Shown here piece after piece: positions 9,974-23,180 of a stretch of DNA of 64,000 nt. The translations under genes were made by a program, and so were the position numbers. The notes under the pieces are model-generated. The model searched no databases. It was not told the origin of the DNA and saw nothing but the letters and a program-made list of their open reading frames with translations. Source of the DNA: Cylindrobasidium torrendii FP15055 ss-10. Its lineage: Eukaryota; Basidiomycota; Agaricomycetes; Agaricales; Physalacriaceae. The stretch covers positions 3,012-67,011 of the forward strand of contig KN880449.1 in assembly GCA_000934385.1 (NCBI GenBank). The letters are read 5' to 3'. The first letter of the stretch is position 1; every line of letters starts with the position of its first letter.

Positions 9974-12278
9974 TTACGCTTCACCTCCACCTCCTGGACC
10001 GCCGCGACCCCTGCCAGGCATAGCGCCGCGGTTCATGCCTCTTCCAGCGAACCCGACACGGAATGCTGGCCCACCCCTCAGCCCACCTGCGAAAGGAGTC
10101 TGGTTTGGGTCCAGTGGAAGAGGATTGAACCGGTGAGGCATGCGTGGCTGAAGCGGTGGGTTTGCTGGACGCGTTTCTTCCTCAATGTCGCTTTCATTGT
10201 CACACTCTTTCTCCTTGAGTTTGCGTTAGCTTATGTAAACACGATCCACAGGTCGCTCATACCTCCAAATCAATGACCAAAGCGCCTGTGTGCCACCCCG
10301 ACGCAGCAAGTGAGATACAGAATCGGTCCTTTGGCGTCTTGCGCCTGTGGTCGAATCGTACCTCCGTCGGTACTTCAACAGCAGGAGGCGCACCACGGCC
10401 ACGCTCTTGAGCTTGTTGTTTGCTGTGCTCATCTGCATATCCGCCAGCAGTACCAACGGCCAACTGAGTAGGATCGCCCAACCCTAGGGCGCCATTGGAA
10501 TATGCGCCCCAGGTCAAGACCTTTCCATCTGTCGTCAATGCGCCGTAATGCCAATCACCAAGCACGACCGATATGACGCCGCGCCTCTGCAAGCCTGGGA
10601 TGACTTGAGGCTGGTCGGATGGGGTTTCTGTGCCACCGATGAGGACAGTCGATTCTGGCCCCGTGGAGTATGCGGTGAAGTGCTTGAAATGCGCTGATAT
10701 CTGCATCCAAGGACAATAAGAACAGGTACCACCCGAGGATCTATCGACCTACATGTGTGATTTTCAGCGCCGTAGGGGGCTGCAGGGTCTCAGACTGGGT
10801 GAACGCAGGGAGCTCGCGAACTCGACCGAGCTCGCTGAATGCAGGAAGCTGTACGGGTGCTCAGCCCGGGATAGCCGTATCGATGAAGACGCCACTCACG
10901 TATTCCCAACTCCCTGATGAAACTGTGGCTTCATTTGCAAGCGATTTGAACTGGACGACATGCCCTTGATTCGTCAGAGCGATGAGTGCCCCATCGTACG
11001 CCGCAATCTGCACAATCACAATTTCCTCCAAAGATGCCTCTTCAGCCTGCCTCCGGAGTTGTGGTAACTTTGGCAGAGGGGGCAGAAGCAGTGGATCATA
11101 GATGAAATCCCAAGTTGCACATTTAATCACCTTTGAATCGTCGTCGGCGTGCGCCTTGTACACCTCACGTTTGTCTTCGTCCTCTTCGGAATCCATTGTG
11201 AGGTTCGTCTGCCTTACTGCATCGGCAACTTCTCCTTGCGACGGGAACCAGACGTAAACATCTCCTGAACGAGAGAGGGCGGAGACGAAATCCCAGCCGC
11301 ATTCAACTTGAACAGGTGCAGAATCCGCGCGTTCGAGCAACTGCGGGGAGATCAAGCGGAAGGGTCTCCCCCAGCTGGTGAAGTTCCAGATGTCACCCTC
11401 GGTGTCGAGAGAAGCGGCGTGGAATCGACCACAGCTGCAACACCGGACGTTCAGCACTAGCGGAGACGTCGACGGCACAAAAGCGCCTCACCTGACACTG
11501 CGCATTGAAACGGGCAAGTTCAGCTTGAGCGGGCCATCCGCTCGTTTTCCAGGATCCGAAAATCCGTCACTCTTAAGCGCGCGAAGTCCATTGCCATTGA
11601 GCGTTCCTTCATAAAGTCATGAGAACGCATACATCCCAGGCGAGATTGTGCATACCCCAGACGTAGAACCCGCCATTTGTGTCCAGTGCGTGAAAGGATC
11701 TGGAGGAACATAGTGAAAATGCTGTCGACATCGTAAATGAGTTACATACGTGCCAGCCGCAGCGAGCGACACGATGCGGGCATTCTGAACGGGAAGTTGA
11801 ACTGGATGAGAGACGTCCCCCAGAGGCGTCTTTGGGATCTCACTCAAGCCCAGGCGACCGTTTTGCCTGTTTCTTCGAACATTGTTATCTTCCGAGGATA
11901 GGAATGTCACACACAACAGGGACTTACCCCCATACGTAGACTGGTGGCGGATCAGCTTCGACATCTACAATGATGGATGGTATTTGAACGAACCTCGAGG
12001 CTTGGATAAGCCAGAATAGATGAACTTCCAACCACTGGTACGGGCGGTACCTGCTGCAGAGAAATTGAAGTCCGCGTCGCATTTGCGTTTCCAGAACGTG
12101 TCATCTGCGGCCAAATCACCAAAGAACTGCTCAATTGCTTGGTTCAATTTGTCCGAAGTCCAATATAGAGCATTCTGACCTTGCACGTTTGGGCGAGACG
12201 CGCGACATCTGGAAGTGGGAGAGCAGGCAGAATGTTATCCAACCAAAGCTCGAGAGGAAGCTCAGTAATTGAAGACAT
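9974..12278 (-). CDS. SAF1: F-box protein with RCC1-type repeats (Saf1-like)
   Basis: This is a predicted SCF ubiquitin ligase adaptor with an RCC1-like propeller. The ATG at 12278 begins MSSITELPLELWLDNILPAL, an F-box. The block FFGDLAADDTFWKRKCDAD follows after an intron, then a WKFIYSGL segment. RCC1 repeats are seen as VYVWGNRQNGRLGLSEIP, SCGRFHAASLDTEGDIW, VQVECGWDFVSALSRSGDVYVW, YDGALIALTNQG and VLGDWHYGALTTDGKVLTWG with NGALGLGDP. The C-terminus is a glycine/arginine-rich RGG tail (GRGMNRGAMPGRGRGG) ending at TAA 9974-9976. The first two introns join in phase. The F-box plus RCC1 arrangement matches yeast Saf1, which recruits a vacuolar protease precursor; substrate here is unknown. 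Roughly 640 residues. Confidence 0.82.
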
Positions 12279-15200
12279 TAGTGAAGTTGGATTGAATTTC
12301 TGTTGGTTAATGGTGGTGGGATGATAAGTTGAGTAGGTCTGCGCAGCCTGGCGCGAAGGAGTCAACGACGACGTCACCGATTGATGAGATGACATGAACA
12401 ATGGATTACGGCATATTGGCCTGGACCGGCGTCGATCACTTCTTGCCTCTTGCGTTCATGTTGCAACGCCACAGAGCTGCCTTCATTCTTGCGGATTCAA
12501 TCTTGTGTGCCACTCGGCCGTGAATGGGCTACCGACAAGCTCCCACTCATAATTTGCATGTCGCTTGCTCTGTTTAGTTCCCTGCTTCCTACTGCTGCAA
12601 TTCGTCGCCTGTCCTTTTCGATTCGGTCGTGAAGAACACAAAATCCGCAAGATATAGCCGAGCACGCGCGCAAAAAGCAGTACGGGAAGCCATATCTTGA
12701 GCAATTATGTTTTCGGGTCGGAAACATGCGCTCCAGTGACCATTGCGATCCTCATTTGACCTCGCGTTGGATGGCTCTTCCCGAGGGCATCTTCTCTCTG
12801 GTCACGATCCTCTCATATCGCGACGGCCGGCCGCGCCCATTTAGCTATCCAACTCAGCGCAGACCAACATGAGGATACCCAGTTTTTTTTTATTACGCAT
12901 AATTATGCCGGTCTTGCAACAACAGATGGACTCCTGGAGATATCCGGGGCTTTCATCTCTGCATTGGTCACGTTATAGCTCAGCGTCGACTCACGAACCG
13001 ATATCTGGACTCTCTTCGTCGGTAAGGAAACCTCGAATCAACCTCTGCTCTCCAGTCCGACTTGAAAGCGCAAGGGACCAGGCGGCAGTTTGGGAAGGGT
13101 CCGTAATTTATCACTGCCATGCTGGTTTACTAGTCACGTTCGATTCTCAGAAGGTACATGTCCATCATCTCGAGCCATGGATATGCTCATTTACTGTCCT
13201 CCATGATGTGCTCTTCGTCGGGCGTTGCCCTTAACGAGGTCAGTACCCTCGTGATTGGCCCAATGACTGTTGGCAGTTTTCTGTGAACGGCTTCGTGGGA
13301 CATGTCTTCCATTGAAGAACTGAAGAACTGAGTATACAACTCACTCTTTGTACTTACTCGTCTTCGCTCCGGTGACGCGCAGCGTGTCAAAGGTCAGACG
13401 GGCGCATGCCCGCCTTCTGGATAAGGCAGTCTCAAAGAGAACTTACAACAACCAATAAGAAAGTCCAGAGCAGTCCATCCATATCTTATCCGCCATACAG
13501 AAATCCGAGCTTCTCACCGGAGGTTCCGTTCCTTCCTGCCCAATCCGGTCCGACTGTCGCGAACTGTCGGCATCGCGCCGCACACGTTCCTTCTCACACA
13601 CGTCCGCGGCTCGACCGCGCCGGTCATTGCGGGGCGCGCACACCATCCGGCGTCTTTCTTTCACCTCCAATTTCCAATCGACCCCCAATGCGTCCGACAT
13701 GCACCTGTGGGCTGGGTCCGCTTCATTTGCAGGTTTTGGCTGCTCCACCATCTTGAAGCGCCGACGAAGCCCTCTGGACGCACATGCAGCATTAAAGCGT
13801 GTGCAGCTTCACTTCATCAAACCACCGAAGTTGCAACGATGACCTTTTTTTCTTTTCTATGTATGGTTCGGAGCCTCGAGGACTGGCCACACCTTCGGCA
13901 CCTTCGAAACGGCTTCGCGGGGAAGGAAGGAAGGAAGGAAGTTGGGAACTCGGAACGGATGGAAGTTGACAGAATATTTCTCATCGGCCTGGTCTGCCCC
14001 ACACATACACATCACTTGCACTCATCCACAGAGTACCTACGACCCTGCGCTGTGGGATGGCATCAAATCTAACCCTTACTCAAAAAACCAGCCTCCAGGG
14101 TCCTCGTCCGCCCAGTCACTCCTTCGTAAGTAAAATAATTTAAACCAGCGTCGCAAATCGCAGCGGAATTGGGATTGGATATTTCGCAGTGATTGATTGA
14201 TTGCTTCCTTCTGAGACGTGGAATAGGTCCTCTGGAACTTGCGAGCAGCATGTTTGGGCAAGTGCCCTTCCATCAGAAACTCCGACACTCGCAGATACAG
14301 CTTCCCGAAATATACCCTTGCAGGTAAAGTGGTACAACAAAAGCGTACAGTGGCTGCCTTGAGCGCGAGATAAGCATGCAGTGTATCTGCCACTGTGTAG
14401 GTAGCAGTGAACTACGCGATTCCCCCCTCGGCATCACACCTTTTGATCAACAGGCAGCATCTTGTGTCGCCACTTGAACCCTGTCTGCACCGCATCTTCC
14501 CGACGACTCTCAATGATTTATCCATGACATATCCCGGCCTTATCGATTGTTTTGCGCCTGGGCGCGGCCACCTTTGATTTTTTTCCTTCCCCTGCTGACA
14601 GTGCCAAGACATAGGCAGCCATGAGCGCGGGGGGACGTGCAACCGTGAGAATTTGTGGCGCGGAGGGTCGCCCCTTTGCCGCGGCACGAAACGGCCCCAG
14701 GACATGGCCCATTGTGCTCGATAATTTCAACCATACGGGGATAATACAATCAAAATCAGGACCAACAACGAACATTCAAAATATTCGGATTAAATGCGCG
14801 CTAGGGCGGAGGAAAAGATGGCGCTATGCTAAACTATGCACAGAAAACTAGATGCAAGAAAGCGAAGACGTGGGAGGGAGAAAAAAAAAAAGAGAACAAA
14901 TAAGCATATGCGCCTTGGGAGGGCGGGGAGGAGTCGAACTACGTAGACGCGAGCGTGCGTAGAAACTATGGTAATACAGTGCGTAGATGGACGCACAAGA
15001 AATGTAAACAATACTACGGACTAGACCTAGGCTACGCTAATATACAAGGTAAGTAAAAAAGCAGGCGGACGGGGAAAGGCGAAATTGTCCTATAAACTAG
15101 AAGTGGTATAAGTTACATTGTGGAGTGAGGGCCAAGTCTCCATTATGAGATAAAGTGCGAACCAAGTAACGCATGGGAGGGAAGGGCAGTTGCCCAGCGG

Positions 15201-15350
15201 CGGCCGGCTTAGCGTTCGTTGAGGACACGCAGAAGCAGGCGTCACTATTCTGCGCCAGCATTAACTGGCTGAGCAGGACAGCCGCGGTAGGGAGAGGATA
15301 GGGAAACATATCCCCAGAATGGCGCTCAAGGCAAGGGTTTCGCGGCAGGC
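12279..15350. other. Gene-poor stretch between F-box/RCC1 and C2H2 genes
   Basis: No credible gene was found. Open frames here are short, overlap on both strands and contain no recognisable motif. Simple sequence includes (GGAA)5 at 13921-13940 and poly-A near 14880-14892. Part will be the promoter of the F-box/RCC1 gene and the 3' flank of the C2H2 gene. Confidence 0.5.
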
Positions 15351-17108
15351 CTAGTAATGATCCCTTTGGTCTCGACGATAGGCTGGACGATGACCCGAGC
15401 TCGGCCTCTCCTCATCCGCGCTATCGTAATAGCGCGTCGAGTCGAGGGGCGGAAGGACGTCGGGCGGAGGCTGATAGCCTGGGGGCGGCGTCAAAAGCGT
15501 GTTGTGGGCTGGCAGACGATAATCTGTGGCGAGCGCGGTTGGGTCTTGCCGAAGATGCTCAGGGACTAGAGTTGTGGAAGTGCGCTGCTGCAGTTCGAGC
15601 GGCGGTGGCGGAATCAGCGACGAGTACTGGCTCGTCGTCGTCATCGAGGTCCGGCCGTACGTGTGCGGCGTCGGTTGATCCATCCAGGCGTTCGACAACT
15701 GGAACCTGCCGTCCCGGTCATCCAGACTTCTGCGATCCCCAACACTATGTCCGTGGTCGCTCCAATGTGGTGCTGTGCCGCCAGGAGGGTACGAATAGCG
15801 GTTGGAGGGCTGCGAGGGCACGCCATGCTCGTATGGTGACTGGTACGGCTGCATCCCGGTCGGCGAGAAGCTATCTGGCTCTCGCTTCGCCTTGCGCCAT
15901 TGTTTCCGCAGCTCTTTGAACTCTGATGAAGAGTTCTACTGAGTATAAAGAAGTCGACGGGTTGGACAAGAGACGTACCACTCGGTTGCCGCTTGGGGCC
16001 GTGTTTCTGCATGGTGACATGAGCATTGAGGTGATTGAGCGTGCCGTATGCCTTTGGACAATCCGGCCAGGAACACTTGTAGAGACGCTCGATTTCGTCT
16101 GCGCGTCGACGGGGCCGTTTCTTGACGTTGTTGCCCGGGAGAGCGACGAATGCGTACTTTTTGTGCTCGGCGTCTGGACTGGACGGTTCGCCGTGGCCTG
16201 GTTGAGTTGAATGAGCATAAATTCGACGGCGACAGATGACTGTTGCACGCACCTGTTGACGGGGGAGATGGACCATATCGATTATCACCTGGCCAGCCGC
16301 CGTGGGTGGAAGGAGATGTGCCGTCAGCGAAAGTCGGACGGTAGGGAGAGACGGGGTCGTCGAATTGGCTGTGGTATGGGCCTTCGTTTGCTCTCCAACC
16401 GCCAGGGGGTGGACTGGGCTGTGACCTGTACTGCTGGCGCAAATGTGGCATGGAGGCCTCTCGATGGACATGGCCAGTTGGCCGCTGGTCCTGATAGCGA
16501 TAATTTAGGTCTGAAGGTGGATAGTGGACTGCAGGATCGGACATGCGACGCTGATCCAGAGAAAGAGTGGGCTGTTGGGACGGCGGACCAAAGTATCCGC
16601 TCGAAGTTGGATAACTGGCTGGGGCGGGGGAGTACTGGGCGGGGTGCGGATAGAACGAAGACGCGCGCGCGGGTGGTGGAGGAGGAAGGGGAGGGTGCGC
16701 GTCGACGGGAGACGGGCCCGGGGAGTCGGACAAGTATGGGCCGTGGCTGTCCGAGTCGTGGAAGGAGCCAACATAAGCGTTGTTATTGAGATTATTTACC
16801 TGTTGAGGGCCAGTTGAAGATCGAAGCTGGCCAAAGGAGGGTGAGGCCGGCGCGTCATACACAGCCGACACGACGCGGGGCACGTGCGATAGAGGGTACC
16901 CGGCAGTCGATGAGGTTGGGGAGAGCTGATCTTCGTCCAGTATTGAAGGAGAGTCGGTGGCTACAGGCGAAACAGACTGCGAGACTAGTCGCGAGATATC
17001 CTCGTATACGTCCAGCTGGTGGTCTCCAACAGACGGCAGTCGTCGTTGGTCGCACTCGAACGGAATCTTGGGAGGCAGGAGGTGCGGTACGGCCAAGTCC
17101 ACTAGCAT
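15351..17108 (-). CDS. Single C2H2 zinc-finger transcription factor with proline-rich disorder
   Basis: This is a predicted nuclear DNA-binding regulator. The N-terminus begins MLVDLAVPHLLPPKIPFECD and continues YEDISRLVSQS, then a long Pro/Ser/Tyr-rich disordered segment. The basic stretch NNVKKRPRRRADEIERLYK runs directly into one finger, CSWPDCPKAYGTLNHLNAHV, completed by TMQKHG (pattern C-x4-C-x12-H-x5-H). EFKELRKQWRKAKREPDSF and another Pro/Tyr-rich tail follow, ending RRDQRDHY and TAG. At least two introns are required around the finger. The ATG at 17108 is preferred over 17150, whose extra 14 residues look like translated leader. This single-finger type with PCW/SWPDC is widespread in fungi; I cannot assign a target. 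It sits between two gene-poor stretches of about 3 and 5 kb, as often seen for regulated transcription factor genes. Confidence 0.85.
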
Positions 17109-20100
17109 CGACGCGAACGAGGTGCAAAAAAAAAGAAAGCGGAAGAGCAAATTAGAACCGCGTCAACGTCGCAACCCGTTGCGCTGCTATATGTACAAAG
17201 CCAAAACCGACGACCCAGTTGAGAGACGGGACACAAGTCCTTGGGTCGCGTGGTTTATAGAAATCATCACGAAGCGCGACCCCGATCCAATCTCGCCCGA
17301 TGAGATCTCAGATGGCGCGTGATCCTTCTCCTCATTAAAACTCCGAATATATTTTATTCGATCGGAAAAGGAAATCCTCCGAAATTTCATTTCTCATTTC
17401 TTGTTTTTTTGTCCTCTCGCGTAATCCTCATCATGGACACTGTCCGCCCAGCTCATGCGTGTTGAAGGAAGGCGCGCACATCCCGATCCTCAGCGCGATA
17501 AGAGATTCTCGCAAGTCGGCCGCCGCAATGTTGGCGCGCTATCCCGACGTCCCTGCACACACACACACGTTGTTTCAATGCGCACTGTCTGTAGAACAGA
17601 AAAAAAAAGTTGGCTCATTGGACCACAGCTTACCAGTCTCTCGAGTCGGTGTACCTTCCACTACACACTATCGGCGCCGACACTCTCGGATCTACATGTT
17701 CCTCGAACAAAGGTTTACAGAAATTCCCCTTTCAGGTTACTGCATTGGGTCTGTATCTCGTTCGCCCCCTCCTCCAACGTACGTCCTCGTATCGTTGGAT
17801 ACAACTGTACCGTCTGCCAGCGCCCTACAGTCGACGTTGTACGTCAGGATGACTTGCCAATAAAGCATTACTCCATTCGTCGTTTACTGTCACGCCGAGT
17901 GTGTATGGGGTATTTCTCGATGTCAATCTTCCAACAACCGAGCCGCCACTCTGGCTACTTTGTGACCAAGTCGTCTATGTCGCCTCGGACGCTTCTAGCC
18001 GATTGGGTCGCGTACATGTAGCCAAATGCTTTGTTGTAGAGTGCAGTGACCAACAACACGACCGAATGTCATCCCTGCATTTCCCTGCGCGGCTCATCGC
18101 ACACAATACGTTCGCCCGGATTCCTGTATTCAATGGGTGCTTCTGCGAACTCGAATTGACCGACGAGCCTCGAGGCGAATATCGTACCCGCCCCACAGTA
18201 GCCCCGCAAAGATGTTCTGCTCTGTTCCAGAGCTGTATATGTGTGGGTGACCTTGTTCCTAGTGTGGATATTTCACCCGAACCGCCACTGATGGCGCGCT
18301 CTTGGCGCACGCTCAGCCAACGCCATAGACAACTCTCCATTCCATGCTCTTCAAGCTTTCGCACATTATTCGACACATTCGGGCCAATTCTGTTTGCCGC
18401 ATCTCACCCAGGCTCGACGATCGACGGTTCACTTGTTTTGGCGCGCGTCAACTTCAAGGTGTGAAGAAAAGTGCGCACCAGACATGCTTCCCATCTTCCA
18501 ACGTGCTTCCACTCGCGCCCGACCCACACCCGACCCTCTAAAAAAGAAGAGAAGAAATTATTTCAATTTCAAGTCCCAAGCACAAATGGTCATCCGTTCC
18601 AGCTATCATTTCAGGGTGTGGGATGTTCAAAGACCAATTTCTTGCATCGTTGACAATGCGCGTACAGCGGACAGCCCACTGCATGTATACGGTGCCAGAA
18701 AGCGTATATGTCCGCCTTTGCCTTCCATTGTGCCAATCATGAAAGCTCCAGCTGCCTTGTCGCGACCCTTTCCGTCGGAAAGAAAGCATACAGAATCTGC
18801 TGACTTTTTAACTTTTGCACTCACACATTAAATCTCCGGCATCGCGGACGGCCTGGGGTTCTGTGTATACGGCGCGTAAAGCCGCCTTCTGTTGATGCAT
18901 CATTCGAAGCTGCAGCACGAGAACCTTTGAACATACTCGATGTCGCATCACATTGTCATCCAGCTATATATTACCCATCCAAGGCAATACCAAGCTTCCC
19001 TGAACTCGTTGACCCCATCCTGTCAAGCCTTCGGGGACCCTGGGACCCCCAACGCACGCACGGCGCCCACGTCGATGCTGGGAACACAGCTCATAATCAC
19101 GCAAACCCCGCCTACAAGCGCCCCGATGACTTTTTTACAAAGTGCCACTGCCATCCCCACCACCGTTTTCATTCTTCGAATACCCTCAAAAAATGCCACA
19201 CAACTCGAAGAATATTTTGGGCCTATAAACACGGCTCCGAAAAGGATTAAAGAAGGGGTAAAGTTGCATACAAAGGCTCGGCGACGGGCGTGACCTGGGG
19301 TTTCTAGGGCGGGCTCCAGGATCCAGGATCCATATCATCGATTTACACGCGCGGGAAACGACGAGAGCTCGGAGTCTTCCGCTGCGGATAGAGGAGCCCG
19401 ACCTCTCGACGCTCACTTATGCTCAGACCGCATGCGCTGTTCATTTCATGCTGGAGGCAAGCAATTCATTGGTTCATCAATGCATCATCCCTTCCCTCTC
19501 CCCCACAGTTCATTGTTCAAACTTCATTTTATATTCATAAGCGGTAGTATTCATACCGTGGGTAGCCAAGAGCTTCAGACATTGACAGTATAGATTCGGC
19601 AGTACACACTTGGAAATTACATTGGATTGTCGCAGGGAGATCAGGTTCAGAGGATTGGCGGCGCGCTACCGATGTCGACACCAAGTCGACCCCAAGCATG
19701 GAGGCGCCCCAACAGCGCCAACATACATATAGAGGTCAGGATCTCTAACATGGGATGGGTGTCGCTTGCCAAGAACTCACATCAACTTGCAACAAATCAG
19801 AGTAGTGGTTTGTAGCTTGAGTGGCTGCGGGTAGAAATCGAACTCCAAGCCTGCAGCGTCTCGTTTGACCATGCGTTTGACGCTCGAATATTGCCAGTGG
19901 CGGGTAGGCATTCGGCTGTAGGCTTCAGAACCATAAAACAATGTGCGAAAGTCATCATGAACAACCGGATGATGGCATGTCTTTATCGGGACGCCATCAG
20001 CGAGATACAGGGAACTAGTATGCCCGCATTTGGAAAACGACTTTACTTATGACGATGGGATAAGCATAGACAATGCTTATACAGTCGTAGAAAGCCCCGG

Positions 20101-22066
20101 AAAAGAGAGCTCCTTTCATCTAGCTTCCTCGGTGTAACGCACCTATCATTTCTCAACATTTCCGGTGCAACTTGGCGACATCGCTACAACTGCGCACCTC
20201 GAGCTTTGCATACTCTATTAAGCAGCTTATTTACCTCGGGCAGATCTCGGGCAGGCATGGGGATGGCTATCCAGTCGCTGAATATGGGACGATTCAGAGT
20301 ATCAGTCCCCCGGCGGCTGCATCCCCACACCCCCACTACTGAGCCCTGTGCGTGAACGGCAAAATGGCTTCGCAAGCAAAAGATAGGTCCCAGTAGGTCC
20401 CGGCCTGAGCTCACACAGTCTAGGACCCGAGAAAGTACCTTCAGCTGTGTGGAAAGGTTAGAGTTTTGAAGTACAGCCACCACATTGTCGACACATAGGC
20501 GCCCACCATTTGAAAGGACAACTCACCTACTATGCCCTGGGCTTACTTACCGGTAGGTACACTGAGGTACAATCCGAGCGCACAGCGGCCAGGAGAATGA
20601 TGCTTTCAAGGTAGCATTATAGATAGCCTAGACCACGTTGTAGATATACCCATAAGGTACCTAATTTGCTGTGAAGACAGCTAGTTGTATTACTGAACCT
20701 CGAAAGTGTAATTTCCACATATAGCACAAGGAGCTCGATACTGCGCCTCTTACACCTCCGAATAATGGAGAAGTGCGCTCCCACCCTTCGGCGCAGTACT
20801 AACTGCGAGTGTTTACTCTGACCTCCTTCCGAAGTTTCTGTCTGTCGAAACTTCAGGTATGCGGCAGGCCTACGCGGCCGGGTTGCCAGAATACACATAT
20901 GGTCGCGAGACAGACTGGGCCTTCAAAGCCCTCCCAGTGACCCTCTCGTGACTGCGTCGATGCATCGAATTGCCTCGCTCAGACCTCGTTGTTCATGGGT
21001 ATATCGGTATGTGGAACCCGGAATATCGATCGGACCTTCTTCTTCCCATCCGTCGGCCAGGCCACCCAGCTAAACACAGAGTAGAGAAGATGCAACCAAC
21101 CACCTAAACGACATACAGCCGAAGCCGTCAATGTGAAAGGTTTTCAACACGTACACCGGCCCCACTGCGCATTCTTGTTCAAATTCGGCCACACACCCCA
21201 ACCTATATTTGCGAAATCGAGAGGGTCATCTTCATCGTCCTTCGCTTCCGCCTACAAGCCGTACGGCGTATACATGCCATAATTGGGAACAGTGTATACG
21301 TCAGGAAGAAAAGAAGGCTTGCGCGCTCTGGCCCACAGTCGCTGTGCCCCAACAGCCGACCAACATCGTCCAGTAAGCTCGCCCATGTGTCCGTCGATCC
21401 CCCAATACACGGTCTATGATGCGAAGAACGGGGGTTCCGAGCGCGCTGCTAGCAGCTGTCCAGTGTGGGAACAAGTTGGTGGGAGAGAAGTGGGCTAGAA
21501 GAGGGCCACGTTGTGTATCTGATCGAGTTGATGACACGTGGCTATCGGACCGGCTGCTCGGCGCACACGTGCGTTCCCATTGTTCCCGATCCAAGGCGTT
21601 CTCTCTCCCACGACTCCATGAGTGTGATAATGGCAGTCAACTATGCCCGGAATTGCTTCTGAAGACGGTATAGTCGAATTTCCGATGGTTAAATTCCAAC
21701 AAATACTATTTAACGGATTGCGGACGCTATGTGCAAAATTAATCGTGCCTAACTCAGCAAGGGATCAATTTCGGAGGGCAACGCAAGCCACCGATGTCTG
21801 TCCGAGGCTCAAGCAAGGTTTTTTGCACTCGATCTCATACCTGTGAGCCATCCGCAATTGGTGAAGACAAGCTTGACCATCCATGTTATTTTTTCACTCT
21901 TGCTTGATGCTCATATTCAAAGTCATCAATTGTCGCCCAACGACTGTTCGCAAAAGAGGCTCAAACCCAGACGTACTCTGGAATGCTCTTGTTGCCATCC
22001 TCGCAATGCTGCCGACCCTCATAAAAGTTTGAAATTGACACGGATTCCCACCAAGTCGCTCTTGAG
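17109..22066. other. Five-kilobase gene-poor stretch upstream of C2H2 gene
   Basis: I see no supportable gene. The plus strand is pyrimidine-rich from about 17.4 to 18.6 kb, which creates open frames up to 188 codons, but these overlap each other in several frames and have no domain or signal. A CA microsatellite lies at about 17557-17569. The part nearest 17.1 kb is the likely promoter and leader of the C2H2 gene. Confidence 0.5.
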
Positions 22067-22645
22067 ATGCTGCCAGTGGCCTCATCTCTTTCCCTCTCTA
22101 TATTCGCTGGTATTTTCGGCAAGGTATCAGCCCACGGCTACGTTCTCCAAATCCAGATTGGCAATGAATATTACCCTGGCTGGGATGTCAACATAGATGG
22201 ATATGCGAGCCCACCTGTATTATGTCCTTTCAACTCGTTGACACCTTCTTTCTGATTGTTGGAATGCCAGCCTGTACGCCCCGTCCGTGCGACAAAGCCT
22301 GACTCTGGCTTCATTAACAATGTAACCTCTGGCGACATTACCTGCTCCATCGGCAATGCAAACCTTCCCAATCTGAGTAGCACCACTACAATCTTTCGAT
22401 CACCTTATGCAGGAAACTATGCACCTCGACGTCGTCGGTCTCGGGTAGTGGGACTTTGGCGCCGAATGGCTTGAGCTTCCCCGGGGAATACGATGTCGAA
22501 GATGCAGGTATTCTTTACAATGTCTACGTGACTGACGAGGAGAACGCTGTACGTGCCGCAACAGGTGTTCAACTCGACCAAGCGCTGACCGCCTCGTCAG
22601 AAATATGTTCCGCCTGGTGGCGATGTGTATCCTGGTCTGAACTAA
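22067..22645 (+). pseudogene. AA9 lytic polysaccharide monooxygenase relic with internal deletion
   Basis: An intact AA9 enzyme is a copper enzyme that cleaves cellulose. The start is normal: a signal peptide (MLPVASSLSLSIFAG through VSA) and then HGYVLQIQIGNEYYPGWD, whose first histidine would be the copper ligand. An intron at 22217-22270 joins ASPP to VRPVRATKPDSGFI and then DVTSGDI-like NVTSGDITCSIGN. After that the family sequence stops. The normal C-terminus reappears only about 100 bp later, in another frame: SGSGTLAPNGLSFPGEYDVED, then GILYNVYVTDEENA, an intron, and KYVPPGGDVYPGLN with TAA at 22643-22645. About 100 residues are missing, including the second copper histidine and axial tyrosine regions. 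No enzyme activity is expected. Confidence 0.75.
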
Positions 22646-23180
22646 TTCAATGAATTGCTACTTTCCAGCATGTAGAAAATGATACCCTAGCATTGAGAAA
22701 TCGAGAGCAGGACGTCCAGAATTGGTCCACAGATGTTGACTTCTATGCCAGAGTCCATACACTTAGGATATCGTCGTAGGAATAGCATCTGTTGCATGAT
22801 GTTTTTATGGTTAGTGGCGGGTTTGTTGCTTTGCTCGACATATGAATGACAAGCCCCCCGATTCTTGTGACGGTATATGATACGGTATATCGCGCCGGGT
22901 TAGTAAACTTTAATCGCGTTGATGGTGCGCGACTTCCGAAGCGTGACCGTGATACGACACTGCCCCTTGCTTCGACTCTCGATGCCTGCCGACGAGCTTA
23001 TCAACACTCCGACATTGGCGGGTATGGATAGAATCAAGCTCGCATGTCTGCCTCGGCCAACTACAACGACGGTAAATAGCATCGACGCTCACAGGCGCAA
23101 GTTAAGACGCTACACCGGCTTTTCCTTCAACGGAAACCACGCCTCGAGTTGCTGTAGACTGCTGTGGATATAGACTCACA
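22646..23180. other. Intergenic upstream of M20 gene
   Basis: No gene or clear motif is visible between the AA9 relic and the M20 start codon. Part must be the M20 promoter. Confidence 0.5.

Noticed and set aside
13921..13940. GGAA repeat as a CRISPR-like or regulatory array
   Set aside because: It is a plain tetranucleotide microsatellite without spacers.
12869..14393. ORFs of 100-120 codons on both strands
   Set aside because: Short, mutually overlapping, no motif, and not connected by plausible splice sites.
17455..18464. Open frames of 187-188 codons on the plus strand
   Set aside because: They overlap each other in several frames in pyrimidine-rich DNA, show no domain or signal, and lack neighbouring exons.
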